Below are positions 9,935 through 20,342 of a stretch of DNA of 64,000 nucleotides, one piece after another; position 1 is the first letter of the stretch; every line of letters begins with the position of its first letter. Made by a program: the position numbers and the translations under genes. Origin of the DNA: Rhodocytophaga aerolata (GTDB lineage: Bacteria > Bacteroidota > Bacteroidia > Cytophagales > 172606-1). Location: assembly GCF_030503435.1 (NCBI RefSeq), contig NZ_JAUKPO010000008.1, positions 1 to 64,000 of the forward strand, in the 5' to 3' direction. A model generated the notes under the pieces. That model was not told the DNA's origin. It made no database searches and saw only the letters and a program-made list of their open reading frames with translations.

Positions 9935-12900
9935 ATGCTCAAACCAGTATACCGAGTACCCTGCTGTTTATTGATTTTTTTATTGCTCAGTTTAGTTCAT
10001 TTTCAGATACAAGCACAATGTGTAACTCCCACAACTGCCGGGCCTTTCTGCGCTGGCGGAAACTGCGATACCGATGCGCCCACCTTCCAATATAACGGAA
10101 GTACTCCTCCTGGTACCAGCGTAGTATACAAATGGGATTTTGGCGATCAAAACGTTACTACGGATACACTTACGACCACTACCAACACTGCTACGTATGC
10201 CTATCAGCAACCTGGCAGTTATACGGTAACTGTAAAGGTATTTATAAATGGAGTTGAGCAGCCGGAAGTTTGTGCCAGCACTCCGGTAACAGTAAATGGC
10301 ATTAATCAATTTACCATTGGTCCAGTAGATGAAAATCTAGGCCCCCAGGAAGAAGAATTTTGTATAGATGCAGATTTTCCAGATTTAGTTCCTGAATTTC
10401 AAGGTGGTGCTGAGCCAGCAAATGCTACCTATACCTGGACAGGGCCTGGTGTAACAGATGCTACCCGTAATAATCGTTCCATTAGCTTTACTGAAGAGGG
10501 TTGTTATTCGCTAACCATTACCGACCAGACTACAGGTTGTACCAGAACAAATAAATTAGATGTACGCCTCTACAAACCAGACCCAACCCAGCCGCCGCCT
10601 CCGCAAGACCAGGCCCGGTGGATATTTGGAACGAATGTAGAAATTCGCTTTACTGGGGGTCAACCCAATGTAACAAATGAACTTCCGGCTAATGCACCAC
10701 AAGGAAGCTCTTCTGTATTAGATAGTGAAGGAGAATTGCTGTTTTATACAGATGGTACTACTGTATATAACTCCACTGGTGCGCCGATGCTGGATATTAA
10801 TAATATTCCGGTTACCGGAGCAGATGGATTAACTGGAAGCCCTACCGCTTCTCAGGGAGTTACCATTGTGGCACAGCCCGGCTGCGATAATTGCCAGACT
10901 ATCTATTATATATTCACTACTACAGAGGTAGCCCCCTCTGGTTCACAGGTATTTTACAGTGTGGTAGATATGTCGCTAAACAATAACCTAGGCACCGTTA
11001 TTCAGAAAAATGTACCTATGTCTCCTGGTATTCCTTCTACAGAGCGGGTTATTTCTGTACAGGGCAACCCTACCGACCCCAATGCAACGGCTACTACCTG
11101 GATTGTTACGCATGATTTTACAACAGCTACTTTCCGGGTATATCCTCTTACTGCACAAGGTGTAGGTGCGCCAGTTACCTATACTGTAGGCACTGCACAC
11201 GGACCAGAACCCGCACAAGGTGAAGGCTATATGAAAGTTTCGCCAGATGGCAGTAAGCTAGCAGTAGTGATTCCTGGGTCAAATGGAGTAAATAATAAGG
11301 TGGAAATTTTTGATTTTGATACAGCAACCGGTGAAGTGTCTAACCCAGTAACTATGGATCTGGGTCCTGCGCCACCTACCGCTTACGGCCTGGAATTTGC
11401 CGGCCAGGAACTATTTGTTTCGTTGACAGGAGATGGATCGGCCCAGTCGCAGCTTTACCGTTACAACCTGGCTAGCAGCGATTCCCTGTTAATTGCCCAA
11501 AGCAAAGATACCATTGCTTCATCTACAGACCCTTTTGGAGCCCTACAAATCGGCCCGGACCAGGTAATTTATCTGGCTATTGAAGGCAGCGGCTTTCTGG
11601 GCACCATAAATAATGCAACAGATCCTGACCCTGCCAATGTTGATTTCCAGATAGAAGGATTAAGCCTGAATGGCGGAACCAGTGGATTAGGCTTACCCAA
11701 CAATTCTCCTTCCTCAGGGAACTCCTACGGCCAGAGTCTTTCCTTCGACGGACCGAGTTGTGCCGAAATAGGAGAAATTGTACAATATATCTTTACCGCT
11801 CAGCCTGACCGGGCCGGCGGCGATCCGGAAAAATCGTCCTATCAATGGACTATTACCAACCTGACAACAGGCGCTATTGTAAGAAGTGTAGCCAGAGGCG
11901 CAAATGGGCAGAATGCTACGCTTACCGTAGACATGCCTGGCCCAGGAGACTACCGCGCAGAGTTAACAATATTCAATGATTGTAATGAAGATGAAGGAGG
12001 TGAAGCGGTAGAACCACAAGACTTTACTATTTTCCAGAGCCCGCCCCCTGTACAATTAGGACCAGACAAAACCGTGTGTACTGGCACCACAGTTACCTTA
12101 GATGCTTATATTAATGGAAGCGGCCCAGCCGGAGCGCAATATTTCTGGACGAGCCCGGATGGGACCACTGTGCAAGGCGGAGAAACCTTTACTGCTACGC
12201 TGGGTGGGGCTTATACAGCCATTGTGCTTGTAGGGCAATGTGTGGAGACAGGTACTGTAAATGTTATTTTAACTGGCCCTCCAGCTAATTTCCTGGGTAA
12301 TGATGTTACCTTATGCGAGCCAACCAGCCTGGTACTGGATGCTGGTGTAGCTCCATCCGGAAATGTACGCTTTGAATGGCGGAATGTAACTACAAATCAG
12401 GTAATCGGCACTTCACAAACCATTACGGTTACCCCTACCACTACTACTACATACCGGGCTACGGTTACTAATCTGGCTGCCAATCCAGCTTGTACAGTTA
12501 CCGATGATATTACCGTTACCGTGTCTGAACCTTTCACCGTTACAGCCACCTCTGCCCCTGCTTCCGGCTGCGTGGGGAACCCTATAGCAGCTGATGGTAG
12601 CATAACCTTAACCGTGCCAGCAGGTACCTTTACCTACCTTTGGACAAAGAATGGTGCACAAGTAGGGACAACGAAAGATTTAACTGGACTTGAGCCGGGC
12701 ATTTACCAGGTAGTAGTAACTAATACGGCTACAGGTTGCACCGCTACGCTAAGTAAAGAAGTAAACTCCATCCAATCTACCATAATCTTAGGAGATCCGG
12801 CGGTACAAAATGCCGTATGCTCGACAAACAATGGCTCTATTACCATCAATGTTACCAGTGGCACACCTACAAATTTTATCTGGCGGGATGCAGCTAATGC

Positions 12901-14482
12901 TATTGTACAAAATGGCCCTTCTAATGTACTTGTTGCTCCTGCGGGCACCTATAGTGTAGAAGTAGAAGCACTAGCCGGATGCCAGGCATTTCAGTCAGCT
13001 ACTATTGAGCCTGCGCCAAACAGCCCGGTAGCCAATCCTAGAGCGGTAGTTACCAGTTGTGGGCAAGTAACGTTATTCCCAGGGGCCAGTGGCGATTTTA
13101 TTTATCAGTGGAAAAATGACTCTGGTGACATTGCAACCGATGCAACTACTGGCACCGCGATTGCTACTACCACAGGGCTTTATACGTTGAGTATTGCACA
13201 AAGAGCAAATCCAGATTGTTCTTCAGATTTTAGTATCCAGGTAACGGTTACCCCTGCTCCGCCGGCAATTACCGTAGCAACACCGGCACCTGTTTGCCAG
13301 GGCCAACCGGTAACTCTGAATGCTACCTCTCCCAACTGGACAATCTATACCTGGACATTACCAGACAATACGACGTTCAGTGGACCAGTGTTGAATGCAA
13401 CTATAGGTGGCACATACCGGCTTACAGTCCGGAATGCAACAGGTTGCGAAAGTACAACGACCGTAAATGTTACCATTACCCCTACTCCTGCCAGACCTAC
13501 CATAGCCAATCCGGCACCGGTTATTTGTTCAGGGGCAGGTATTCCTCCTTTTACAATCAGCAATCCAACTAATAATACGTATATCTGGTACGACAATGCT
13601 AATCTCACCAGTGAAGTAGGCCGGGGAACCTCATTCAGCCCAAATCTGACAAGTACTGCCGTACCAGGAGTCTATGCGTTCTATGTCGTACAAACTGCCG
13701 GAACCTGCCGCAGCGAAGCAGCAGAAGCCAGGCTAACCATTAACCGTTCACCTGTTGTGAATTTAGGCGCTGACCGCAGTATTTGCATAGATGATGCCGC
13801 TGTATTGGATGCAACCAACCAGGGGGATGGCGTAACCTACCGGTGGTCTACAACGGAGACTACGCCAACCATCCGCCCGACACGTTCTGGAACGTATTCA
13901 GTAACCGTTACTATTGGCAATTGCTCGGTAACCGATGAGGTAGCTATAACTATCCTGCCTGCCATCAGAACCAATGTAGTAACCAGAGAAGTAGCTGTTT
14001 GTACCAGCGACCGGCCAGTAAGACCTATAAATCTGGATGCCGGCCCAGGCGACTTCACCTATTTCTGGCCACAGCTCAACAGCCGCGAGCGGATTGTAGA
14101 AGTTACACAGCCCGGTGTTTATGATGTTGTACTGACGAATCCGGGAGGCTGCACCAAAACAGAACAAATTACAGTGTTAGACAGATGCGATGCCCGGGTA
14201 TTCGTTCCGGATGCCTTTACTCCAGATGCAAGCGGCTTAAATGATGTATTAGAGATAAAAGGCGACTACATTACCGATTCCAGAATTGAAATTTACAACC
14301 GCTGGGGCGAGGTGGTATTTGCTGCAGAAGGTATCTTGGAAGATGGCAGTTTCTGGGATGGTACCTATCTGGGGCAACCGGCGCCTGTAGGCACGTATGC
14401 CTGGAAAATCACCTACCGCAGCCGCGACTATCCGGACCGTGAGCCTGTCGTAATGCGGGGTGGTGTATTATTGATTAGATAA
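9935..14482 (+). CDS. giant PKD/Ig-like surface protein with T9SS type B sorting domain
   Basis: The 1515-residue protein carries a signal peptide (about residues 1-28, ending IQAQ) and a PKD-like domain at about 45-125 with the YKWDFGD core. A beta-propeller-like region at about 225-600 includes KVSPDGSKLAV. Many PKD/Ig-like repeats rich in Thr and Cys-x-G run to about 1420. The last 90 residues, starting FVPDAFTPD with NRWGEVVF and FWDGTY, match the gliding-motility-associated C-terminal (type B) sorting domain. It should be exported by Sec, passed through T9SS and displayed on or released from the cell surface, as in SprB-like adhesins. Ligands are unknown. The PorP/SprF protein encoded divergently is the likely partner. 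A strong hairpin at 14515 ends the unit. Confidence 0.9.
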   Translation: MLKPVYRVPCCLLIFLLLSLVHFQIQAQCVTPTTAGPFCAGGNCDTDAPTFQYNGSTPPGTSVVYKWDFGDQNVTTDTLTTTTNTATYAYQQPGSYTVTVKVFINGVEQPEVCASTPVTVNGINQFTIGPVDENLGPQEEEFCIDADFPDLVPEFQGGAEPANATYTWTGPGVTDATRNNRSISFTEEGCYSLTITDQTTGCTRTNKLDVRLYKPDPTQPPPPQDQARWIFGTNVEIRFTGGQPNVTNELPANAPQGSSSVLDSEGELLFYTDGTTVYNSTGAPMLDINNIPVTGADGLTGSPTASQGVTIVAQPGCDNCQTIYYIFTTTEVAPSGSQVFYSVVDMSLNNNLGTVIQKNVPMSPGIPSTERVISVQGNPTDPNATATTWIVTHDFTTATFRVYPLTAQGVGAPVTYTVGTAHGPEPAQGEGYMKVSPDGSKLAVVIPGSNGVNNKVEIFDFDTATGEVSNPVTMDLGPAPPTAYGLEFAGQELFVSLTGDGSAQSQLYRYNLASSDSLLIAQSKDTIASSTDPFGALQIGPDQVIYLAIEGSGFLGTINNATDPDPANVDFQIEGLSLNGGTSGLGLPNNSPSSGNSYGQSLSFDGPSCAEIGEIVQYIFTAQPDRAGGDPEKSSYQWTITNLTTGAIVRSVARGANGQNATLTVDMPGPGDYRAELTIFNDCNEDEGGEAVEPQDFTIFQSPPPVQLGPDKTVCTGTTVTLDAYINGSGPAGAQYFWTSPDGTTVQGGETFTATLGGAYTAIVLVGQCVETGTVNVILTGPPANFLGNDVTLCEPTSLVLDAGVAPSGNVRFEWRNVTTNQVIGTSQTITVTPTTTTTYRATVTNLAANPACTVTDDITVTVSEPFTVTATSAPASGCVGNPIAADGSITLTVPAGTFTYLWTKNGAQVGTTKDLTGLEPGIYQVVVTNTATGCTATLSKEVNSIQSTIILGDPAVQNAVCSTNNGSITINVTSGTPTNFIWRDAANAIVQNGPSNVLVAPAGTYSVEVEALAGCQAFQSATIEPAPNSPVANPRAVVTSCGQVTLFPGASGDFIYQWKNDSGDIATDATTGTAIATTTGLYTLSIAQRANPDCSSDFSIQVTVTPAPPAITVATPAPVCQGQPVTLNATSPNWTIYTWTLPDNTTFSGPVLNATIGGTYRLTVRNATGCESTTTVNVTITPTPARPTIANPAPVICSGAGIPPFTISNPTNNTYIWYDNANLTSEVGRGTSFSPNLTSTAVPGVYAFYVVQTAGTCRSEAAEARLTINRSPVVNLGADRSICIDDAAVLDATNQGDGVTYRWSTTETTPTIRPTRSGTYSVTVTIGNCSVTDEVAITILPAIRTNVVTREVAVCTSDRPVRPINLDAGPGDFTYFWPQLNSRERIVEVTQPGVYDVVLTNPGGCTKTEQITVLDRCDARVFVPDAFTPDASGLNDVLEIKGDYITDSRIEIYNRWGEVVFAAEGILEDGSFWDGTYLGQPAPVGTYAWKITYRSRDYPDREPVVMRGGVLLIR

Positions 14483-14514
14483 CTCTTGGTATTTTTCACA
14501 CATATTTTATCTTT

Positions 14515-14548
14515 GAAGGCTATAGGTTATTCTATAGCCTTCTTCATG
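14515..14548 (+). terminator. terminator after the type B surface protein gene
   Basis: A perfect 11-bp stem (14515-14525 with 14532-14542) encloses a 6-nt loop. The T-run behind it is weak. Confidence 0.65.
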
Positions 14549-14651
14549 TAATACATAAAAGAAGGATGCCTTGGGAAAAGACTTCCGTGTGAATAGTTAA
14601 CTCTTAGCAACAGATTTACAACCAGGCAAATAGTAATTTTGCATTGTACGT

Positions 14652-15563
14652 ATGGAAAAAGCACTTTGGGGAATAGATTTAGGGGGCACCAAAATAGAAG
14701 GTGTCGTTATTCAATCGAAAAGCCATCCACAGGTAATTAGTCGCATGCGTATACCTACTGAATCTGAGAAGGGGTATGGGCATATTATCGGGCAAATAAA
14801 AAAGTTACTCGATCTGCTGAAAAACGACTCAGGGCTGACTCCTGAGAAAATAGGTTTTGGCACTCCTGGCACGCTTGATCCGATTACTCAAAAAATCAAA
14901 AACAGCAATACGGTCTGCCTCAATGGGATGCCTTTTCAGCAAGATCTGGAGCATACCTTGGGAATACCCGTTGTACTAGCCAATGATGCCAATTGCTTTG
15001 TACTGGCAGAAACGCAGATGGGAGTAATCAGAGATGTATTTCCGCAAGCAACTGTCGTGTTTGGCGTCATCATGGGCACCGGTGTGGGAGGTGGCATTGT
15101 CATACATGGGCAGATTATTGGAGGCAGGCAGGGCATTGGAGGAGAATGGGGACATAACTTCCTGGACGAATCTGGTGGCAAGTGTTATTGCGGCAAAACC
15201 GGATGTGTAGAAACGGTAATAGCAGGTTCTTCCCTGGAAAAATATTACCAGACGCTTAGTGGCACACGTCTCCGGCTGCCCGAGATTGTAACGCGTTACC
15301 AGGAGCAAAGCGATGCCTATGCAAAAGATACGATTCAACGGCTGCTCACAAAGTTCGGACAAGCTATTTCAGTAGTCATTAATATCCTCGACCCGGATGT
15401 GGTGGTACTGGGTGGCGGCGTAGGAAACATTGATATTCTCTACAGAGAAGGTGTTGAAGAAGTGAAAAAGCATGTGTTTAACAACCGGCTGGATACGATC
15501 TTTCTTAAACCTAAACTAGGCGATAGTGCTGGAGTCTTCGGAGCAGCTATGCTTACAGGCTAA
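14652..15563 (+). CDS. ROK family sugar kinase (glucokinase-like)
   Basis: The protein has 303 residues, the usual ROK kinase length. It has the phosphate-binding IDLGGTKIEG at the N-terminus, a second ATP motif GTGVGGG, the catalytic ANDANC segment, and the ROK zinc site built from GEWGH and CYCGKTGC. ROK kinases phosphorylate glucose or related hexoses with ATP in the cytoplasm. No helix-turn-helix domain is present, so it is a kinase rather than a repressor. The sugar specificity is not certain. A TAATTTTG box at 14634-14641 lies 10 nt before the start codon, but no good -33 element accompanies it. Confidence 0.88.
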   Translation: MEKALWGIDLGGTKIEGVVIQSKSHPQVISRMRIPTESEKGYGHIIGQIKKLLDLLKNDSGLTPEKIGFGTPGTLDPITQKIKNSNTVCLNGMPFQQDLEHTLGIPVVLANDANCFVLAETQMGVIRDVFPQATVVFGVIMGTGVGGGIVIHGQIIGGRQGIGGEWGHNFLDESGGKCYCGKTGCVETVIAGSSLEKYYQTLSGTRLRLPEIVTRYQEQSDAYAKDTIQRLLTKFGQAISVVINILDPDVVVLGGGVGNIDILYREGVEEVKKHVFNNRLDTIFLKPKLGDSAGVFGAAMLTG

Positions 15564-15912
15564 GCAATCAGGATTCTTATTTAGTCAGATGCTTGCACCC
15601 AAATTATTGCATGAATGATGCTGCTTTTTTGTAACGCGTAATATTTAGCAGATAACTCTATACTTTGCTGCTATTTTTTAGGCAGATGTTGGGAAAATAG
15701 AAAATAACTTGCGTTAGTGGTGTAACGGGCATTGATTTTTTATTTTTTAGTGCTTAGGTATTTTTTGTTTTATTCAATATTTATTTATTTAATTACATCA
15801 AAATTCAATAAAACTAGTCTGATTAAGGATTTTACTGTAATTTCGTATATATTCAAACATTATTTACCAGCTAAGTTTTATTCTAGTATTCAGGTTATTA
15901 ACTTATTAATCC
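15564..15912. other. AT-rich intergenic region
   Basis: About 350 bp separate the ROK kinase gene and the small STAS-like gene. A 71-codon frame at 15732-15947 consists almost wholly of hydrophobic AT-rich codons and overlaps the start of the next gene, so it is rejected. No clear hairpin or repeat is seen. Confidence 0.4.
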
Positions 15913-16305
15913 ATGATTTTGTATCAAAAACCCTATGTAACCCTTGAGCTTGACGAAAAAGCACAGTGCTTAATTCAAAACTGGAAAGGCTTTGCTACTT
16001 CTGAACAGTTTAGAGAAGCTATAAACCAATCGGTAAAGTTTTTCGAGGAAAAAAAGAATTTAAATAAGATTATCAGCAATACCAAAGATTTTGCGGTAGT
16101 GAAGAAGGAAGATACTGACTGGGTAGCAAGCCATGCCAATCCGGTGCTGATAAAAAACGGACTAAAGTTTATGGCTTTCGTTCTTCCTACGAATGTTTTT
16201 ACACAGGTATCCGTTAATAATTTCAAAAGCAAAGCAGACGATGTTCTCCAGATTCAGTATTTTGACGATCTGGAAAAAGCCAAACAATGGATTAGCAGTC
16301 TGTAA
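15913..16305 (+). CDS. small protein with STAS/SpoIIAA-like fold, unknown function
   Basis: The product has 130 residues and no signal peptide or membrane segment. The pattern of a short beta hairpin, a conserved QNWKGF turn, a long helix, the strand KIISNTKDF and a second helix resembles the SpoIIAA/STAS-like small proteins common in Bacteroidota. These are mostly uncharacterised. The N-terminal half is echoed by the short gene at 60597, which has CLHVEWK at the same point. It lies between divergent and convergent neighbours and looks monocistronic. No function is assigned. Confidence 0.7.
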   Translation: MILYQKPYVTLELDEKAQCLIQNWKGFATSEQFREAINQSVKFFEEKKNLNKIISNTKDFAVVKKEDTDWVASHANPVLIKNGLKFMAFVLPTNVFTQVSVNNFKSKADDVLQIQYFDDLEKAKQWISSL

Positions 16306-16336
16306 CAGATCAAGGGTAGTCATAGAGTAAAAATAT

Positions 16337-16376
16337 AAAGTCTTCTTTCAGCCTGATAAGCTAAAAGAAGACTTTT
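16337..16376. terminator. bidirectional terminator
   Basis: A perfect 12-bp stem (16337-16348 with 16364-16375) lies between the convergent STAS-like gene and the methyltransferase gene. A or T runs flank both sides. Confidence 0.8.
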
Positions 16377-16403
16377 CCTATTTATCCTTCATTTGTAACA
16401 AGC

Positions 16404-17477
16404 CTATACCTGGCGGCTTGCCATCATAATGGCTACCATAGGCGTGCCTTCAAATTCCGTGGTGACAAACCGGTTGTCTTTCTCATAGATAATATTCATG
16501 GTTGGATGATCCAGACTTTTGGCAAACTTATGGAGGTTAAAGCCTGCCTTTATTAAACGTTCCGCCCATATGTCCGCCTTTTCATGTTTCTCCGTCCGTT
16601 TGTCTTCCTGATTACCCAGAATATCATTTATTTCCCTTCCAAAGAATTTGTATTTAATGGCTCTGGCCTCCCGTTCTTCCAACTTTTGTTTATCTACCAG
16701 TTTAAAGATAGTACCAAACAGGTTATAACAGTTTACCAGGCGTTCAGCTAATACCGGAGAGTAATGGTTTACATCCGGCTCTATCAGCAGGAACAAATAC
16801 GGGTCACAGGAGGCAATTTTTGTCAAAACATTGTTTCTATCGGCTACCGTAGGTAAATGATGTAACGTAAAAGCTGAAACAGCGCCAAGTAATTCTGTTC
16901 CATGGTTTTTTATGCTACTCCATATATGTTGATCTAGTTTTTCGGCAAACCCGCAGATCGGAATATACTCCAGTACGGTAGTCATCGGGAACAAATCCTG
17001 CGCTGCTTTTTTAATATGCCTACCGGCTTCTTCCAGCGACTCTTTATCTATATCAATTCCAATTATTTTTATATAGTCTGGCTTTCTGTTGTAGCTGGAG
17101 GCTAGCTGCTGAAGCATTTTTACTTCCAGATGGCCTTTTCCGATTCCCACATTTAAGTGTGTAAAGGAAGGCACCCCGGTATCATATAAGTTTTTCATAA
17201 TTTCCAGGGCTGTCTGGCTGAGGGCCTGTACAGGTGGAACAGCTTTCAGGACCAGGTCGAAAACATTTATTTGCTTATCTTCCTTACCCTGATCTCTCAA
17301 ATACAGCGGAGTTGCCTGCGTATTGCGCTCCCGCAATGATTGCTTGCAAAGCTTAGAAATATCGTCCAGAGGCTCGATATTATCCAGCAGCGAATGGGCT
17401 TCTTCCGTCTGATTGTTTGCGATTAAATAGCTAGCCTGAATAAGAACATCCAGGTAATTGGGGTCATTTTTTTTCAT
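16404..17477 (-). CDS. SAM-dependent methyltransferase-like protein
   Basis: The product has 357 residues. After a helical N-terminal region of about 100 residues it shows a class I methyltransferase core. The glycine-rich LNVGIGKGHLE lies near residue 122, the acidic IGIDIDKESLEEAG follows, and AVSAFTLHHLP sits at the usual motif IV position. The substrate is unknown. The N-terminal extension, with NNQTEEAHSLLDNIEP, looks like a helical repeat and may be an interaction region. It is probably cytoplasmic. The gene appears monocistronic, with a shared terminator at 16337. Confidence 0.75.
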   Translation of the reverse strand: MKKNDPNYLDVLIQASYLIANNQTEEAHSLLDNIEPLDDISKLCKQSLRERNTQATPLYLRDQGKEDKQINVFDLVLKAVPPVQALSQTALEIMKNLYDTGVPSFTHLNVGIGKGHLEVKMLQQLASSYNRKPDYIKIIGIDIDKESLEEAGRHIKKAAQDLFPMTTVLEYIPICGFAEKLDQHIWSSIKNHGTELLGAVSAFTLHHLPTVADRNNVLTKIASCDPYLFLLIEPDVNHYSPVLAERLVNCYNLFGTIFKLVDKQKLEEREARAIKYKFFGREINDILGNQEDKRTEKHEKADIWAERLIKAGFNLHKFAKSLDHPTMNIIYEKDNRFVTTEFEGTPMVAIMMASRQV

Positions 17478-17779
17478 TCTGAAGTTACAGTTTATGTAAA
17501 TCTGTGTTCTTCAATATACCATATTAGCCCTTGCATGATTATAGCTAACTTGGAGAATACTTACTTGTAAGATATATCTTGCATTTATGTAATATAAGTG
17601 AGTATACTTTATACTGGTCTGGGCTGAGGACAGCAAAAACCAGCCTCGTTCCACTAAAAAACAAGCTACTACTAATGCGTTTTACACCCTTTTACCTAAG
17701 TACCTGATTTATTTTTAATCAGCTGATTCATTGACTGATAGAGGTCCTTTTGAAACACTTTGTAAGGGAGATGTATGTT
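17478..17779. other. 302-bp intergenic region
   Basis: The region contains a 12-nt palindrome at 17569-17580 and a short inverted repeat CTGATT/AATCAG near 17707-17725. Neither has a convincing T-run. No gene, RNA or clear promoter is recognised. Confidence 0.35.
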
Positions 17780-18718
17780 TTAGGATTGATTAATGAAACG
17801 GGCTATTTTTTCCACTAAAACTTCATTAATCCTGACATAGGATTCATGCGTCCAGCCTGCTACATGTGGCGAAAAAATGACATTTTGTACACCGCTTAAA
17901 AAAGAAAATGCTTGTTCTTGTACGTCAGTTAAGGTCTGTAATTTCTCGTTTTCCAGCACATCCAGACAGGCTCCACGTACTTTTCCCGCTTCAACAGCTT
18001 TGGCCAAGTCAGGTAAAGAGATGATCTCTCCACGGGCAGTATTGATAATAAAAATGTTCTTCCTGAAACGGTTGATGAATTCAGTATTGACTAGTTTAAG
18101 GGTTTCAGGCGTTAACGGAATATGTAAGCTCAACACATCTGCCTGCTCAAATATCTGTTCCATGGTAGCTTCCTGCGCATAGGAGTTTGTATAGGTACTC
18201 AGGTATTTATCATAAGCCAATACCCGGCAATTAAAACCACTCAGCCTCCGGGCGAAGGCATTACCTGTGTTTCCATAGCCAATAATGGCTACTGTTCTAC
18301 CACCTAATTCTATACCCCGGTTAGCTTCCCGTTTCCAATTCTTCGCACGTACTTCTTTGTCTGCCTGGAGAATATTATTGAATAAACATAAAAGCATAGT
18401 AAGGGCATGTTCACCCACGGCGTCACGGTTGCCTTCCGGTGCGTTAAAAACCTGAATGTTGCGTTTCTCAATTGCTTCTAAATCCATCTGATCCAGGCCT
18501 GCACCTGCTCTACCAATAAATTTCAGGTTGGTGGCCCTGGAGAGTATTTCCTCATCTATTACGGTTTTGCTGCGGATAATAATACCATCATAGGGAGCAA
18601 TATTCTCCAGAATATCTTTCCGTACGAAAGCAGGTTTGTAATCGGCTTGTATGCCTTTTGCCGAAAGCATGGGAAGCAAAGAAGGGTGCATTTCGTCTAC
18701 CACCAGAATATGTGTCAT
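17780..18718 (-). CDS. D-2-hydroxyacid dehydrogenase (SerA-like)
   Basis: The 312-residue protein has the D-isomer-specific 2-hydroxyacid dehydrogenase layout. The Rossmann motif GYGNTG is near residue 148, the catalytic Arg is in NTARGEII, a Glu follows and the catalytic His is in FSPHVAGWT. GRAGAGLDQMD near residue 90 resembles phosphoglycerate dehydrogenases. It lacks the C-terminal ACT domain of long SerA enzymes. It may make 3-phosphohydroxypyruvate for serine synthesis, or act on another 2-hydroxyacid. It is cytoplasmic and NAD-dependent. The gene lies 64 bp downstream of mgtE on the same strand only by position, since mgtE is read first and ends at 18783. Confidence 0.82.
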   Translation of the reverse strand: MTHILVVDEMHPSLLPMLSAKGIQADYKPAFVRKDILENIAPYDGIIIRSKTVIDEEILSRATNLKFIGRAGAGLDQMDLEAIEKRNIQVFNAPEGNRDAVGEHALTMLLCLFNNILQADKEVRAKNWKREANRGIELGGRTVAIIGYGNTGNAFARRLSGFNCRVLAYDKYLSTYTNSYAQEATMEQIFEQADVLSLHIPLTPETLKLVNTEFINRFRKNIFIINTARGEIISLPDLAKAVEAGKVRGACLDVLENEKLQTLTDVQEQAFSFLSGVQNVIFSPHVAGWTHESYVRINEVLVEKIARFINQS

Positions 18719-18782
18719 AGCAAAAAAATTATGTTCAGCGTTTAAGGGTATCTATTTAGAAAGAATAGGCAGGTATTTAGTT

Positions 18783-20132
18783 TTACAATAACATTCGGGC
18801 AGTCATAAAGTACACGGCAATTCCCAGTATATCATTAGCTGTTGTAATAAAGGGACCAGTAGCCACTGCCGGATTTACCCCAAATTTATCTAAAATAAGG
18901 GGAGTGACCGTACCGGTAAAGGATGCCACTAACACTACAGAAATTAAAGCAATAGAAACCACAATAGCCAGCTTGAACTCTGTACGGAGCAGTAACATAT
19001 TGAATGCAAACACGATCAGGCTTAACACTAACCCATTCAGAATACCAATTAATAAGACTCTGGCCAAGCGTTGCAGGGTATTGGTTTCAATAACCGACTT
19101 ATTAGCCAGGCTCTGCAGAATAACCGATGACGATTGAATACCTACATTTCCGCCGGTTCCCTGGATAAGTGTTGTAAAAAAAGCAAGTGCCGGTACTACT
19201 GCTATTTCATTTTCAAAAAAACCCATAAACCTGGCTGCCAGCAAACCGCCAGCCATGCCAATCATTAGCCAGGGCAACCTGGCTTTTAAAGAAGCAAACA
19301 CGGTATCGTCGTCTTCAGCATCGCCCGTAAGACCGGTCATCGCCTGACGATCCAGATCGGCCTGCTCCCGGATTACATCCACAATGTCATCGATGGTGAT
19401 ACGGCCCAGCAATTTTCCGCGGACATTCACTACCGGAATGGATTCCAGATCGTAGCGTTCCATAATCTCTGCTACTTCTTCGGCTGACTGGTGCGATTCT
19501 ACAGAAATTACATCATCATCATAAATATCGGCTACCCGCGTATTGGCTTTATACAACACTAGTTTTTTCAGCGACACTCTACCTTTAAGAATTCCCTGGT
19601 CGTCTACTACATATACGGAGTTCACTTTTTCTACTTTCTGCGCTTGCCGCCTGATCTCATCTACACACTGCACAACCGACCAGTTAATATTACATTTCAC
19701 CAGCTCTTTAGCCATCAGACCGCCCGCCGTATCTTCCTCGTAATGCAACAGATCTATAATATATCTGGCTTTTTCCCGGTTTTGCAGCAGGGCTATCACC
19801 TCTTCGCGTACCTTACCTGGTTGTTCGTTAAGAATATCAGCCGCATCATCCGAATCTATATAGTTAATCAGTTCGGCTAACTCTGCTGTGTCAAACAGTT
19901 TGAGGAAATCTACCCGCCGGTAGGGGTCCAGATTACTGATAATCTCTGCACTTTCTTCTTTATCCAGGAGATCTATAATGTATTTGGCTGGCTTATCTTC
20001 CAGTTCATACAATATATTTGAAATGTCGGCCGGATATAAATCTTCCAGACTTTGCCTGACAAAAGAGTCATTTCGTGCTTCTATCGCTTCCTCTACGTCA
20101 TCAAGGAATTCTCTGGTAAGTTCAAATGCCAT
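18783..20132 (-). CDS. mgtE: magnesium transporter MgtE
   Basis: The ATG at 20132 gives about 449 residues (MAFELTREF), the normal MgtE length. A longer frame begins with TTG at 20225 but adds non-conserved residues. The order is an N-terminal helical superhelix domain, two CBS domains (the second with SIPVVNVRGKLLGRITIDD), then five membrane helices with the pore motif NPAVATGP and a terminal helix. MgtE is an inner-membrane, Mg2+-gated Mg2+ channel in which the cytoplasmic domains sense Mg2+. All domains look intact. Confidence 0.93.
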   Translation of the reverse strand: MAFELTREFLDDVEEAIEARNDSFVRQSLEDLYPADISNILYELEDKPAKYIIDLLDKEESAEIISNLDPYRRVDFLKLFDTAELAELINYIDSDDAADILNEQPGKVREEVIALLQNREKARYIIDLLHYEEDTAGGLMAKELVKCNINWSVVQCVDEIRRQAQKVEKVNSVYVVDDQGILKGRVSLKKLVLYKANTRVADIYDDDVISVESHQSAEEVAEIMERYDLESIPVVNVRGKLLGRITIDDIVDVIREQADLDRQAMTGLTGDAEDDDTVFASLKARLPWLMIGMAGGLLAARFMGFFENEIAVVPALAFFTTLIQGTGGNVGIQSSSVILQSLANKSVIETNTLQRLARVLLIGILNGLVLSLIVFAFNMLLLRTEFKLAIVVSIALISVVLVASFTGTVTPLILDKFGVNPAVATGPFITTANDILGIAVYFMTARMLL

Positions 20133-20342
20133 ACTTTTCAGGTTAGCAGGCCGGCGGTAATGCCAGCTCGTGAGTATTTTATTACAAACAGCCGAGAGAT
20201 AGCTGCCTGAAATTTTCGCCTGCAAAATTGCTTATCTTTTCGTAAGAATCCTAACAGGTAAGCTGCCCAACAGGATTATTTTACGCCTGCTGATGGCCGT
20301 GGAAAGGGAATATAAAAGCCACAAACGTATAACACACCCGAA

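Noticed and set aside
15732-15947. 71-codon hydrophobic frame
   Set aside because: AT-rich, overlaps the start of the STAS-like gene and has no protein-like pattern.
20132-20225. Upstream extension of mgtE
   Set aside because: It begins with TTG and adds residues not found in MgtE; ATG at 20132 gives the normal length.
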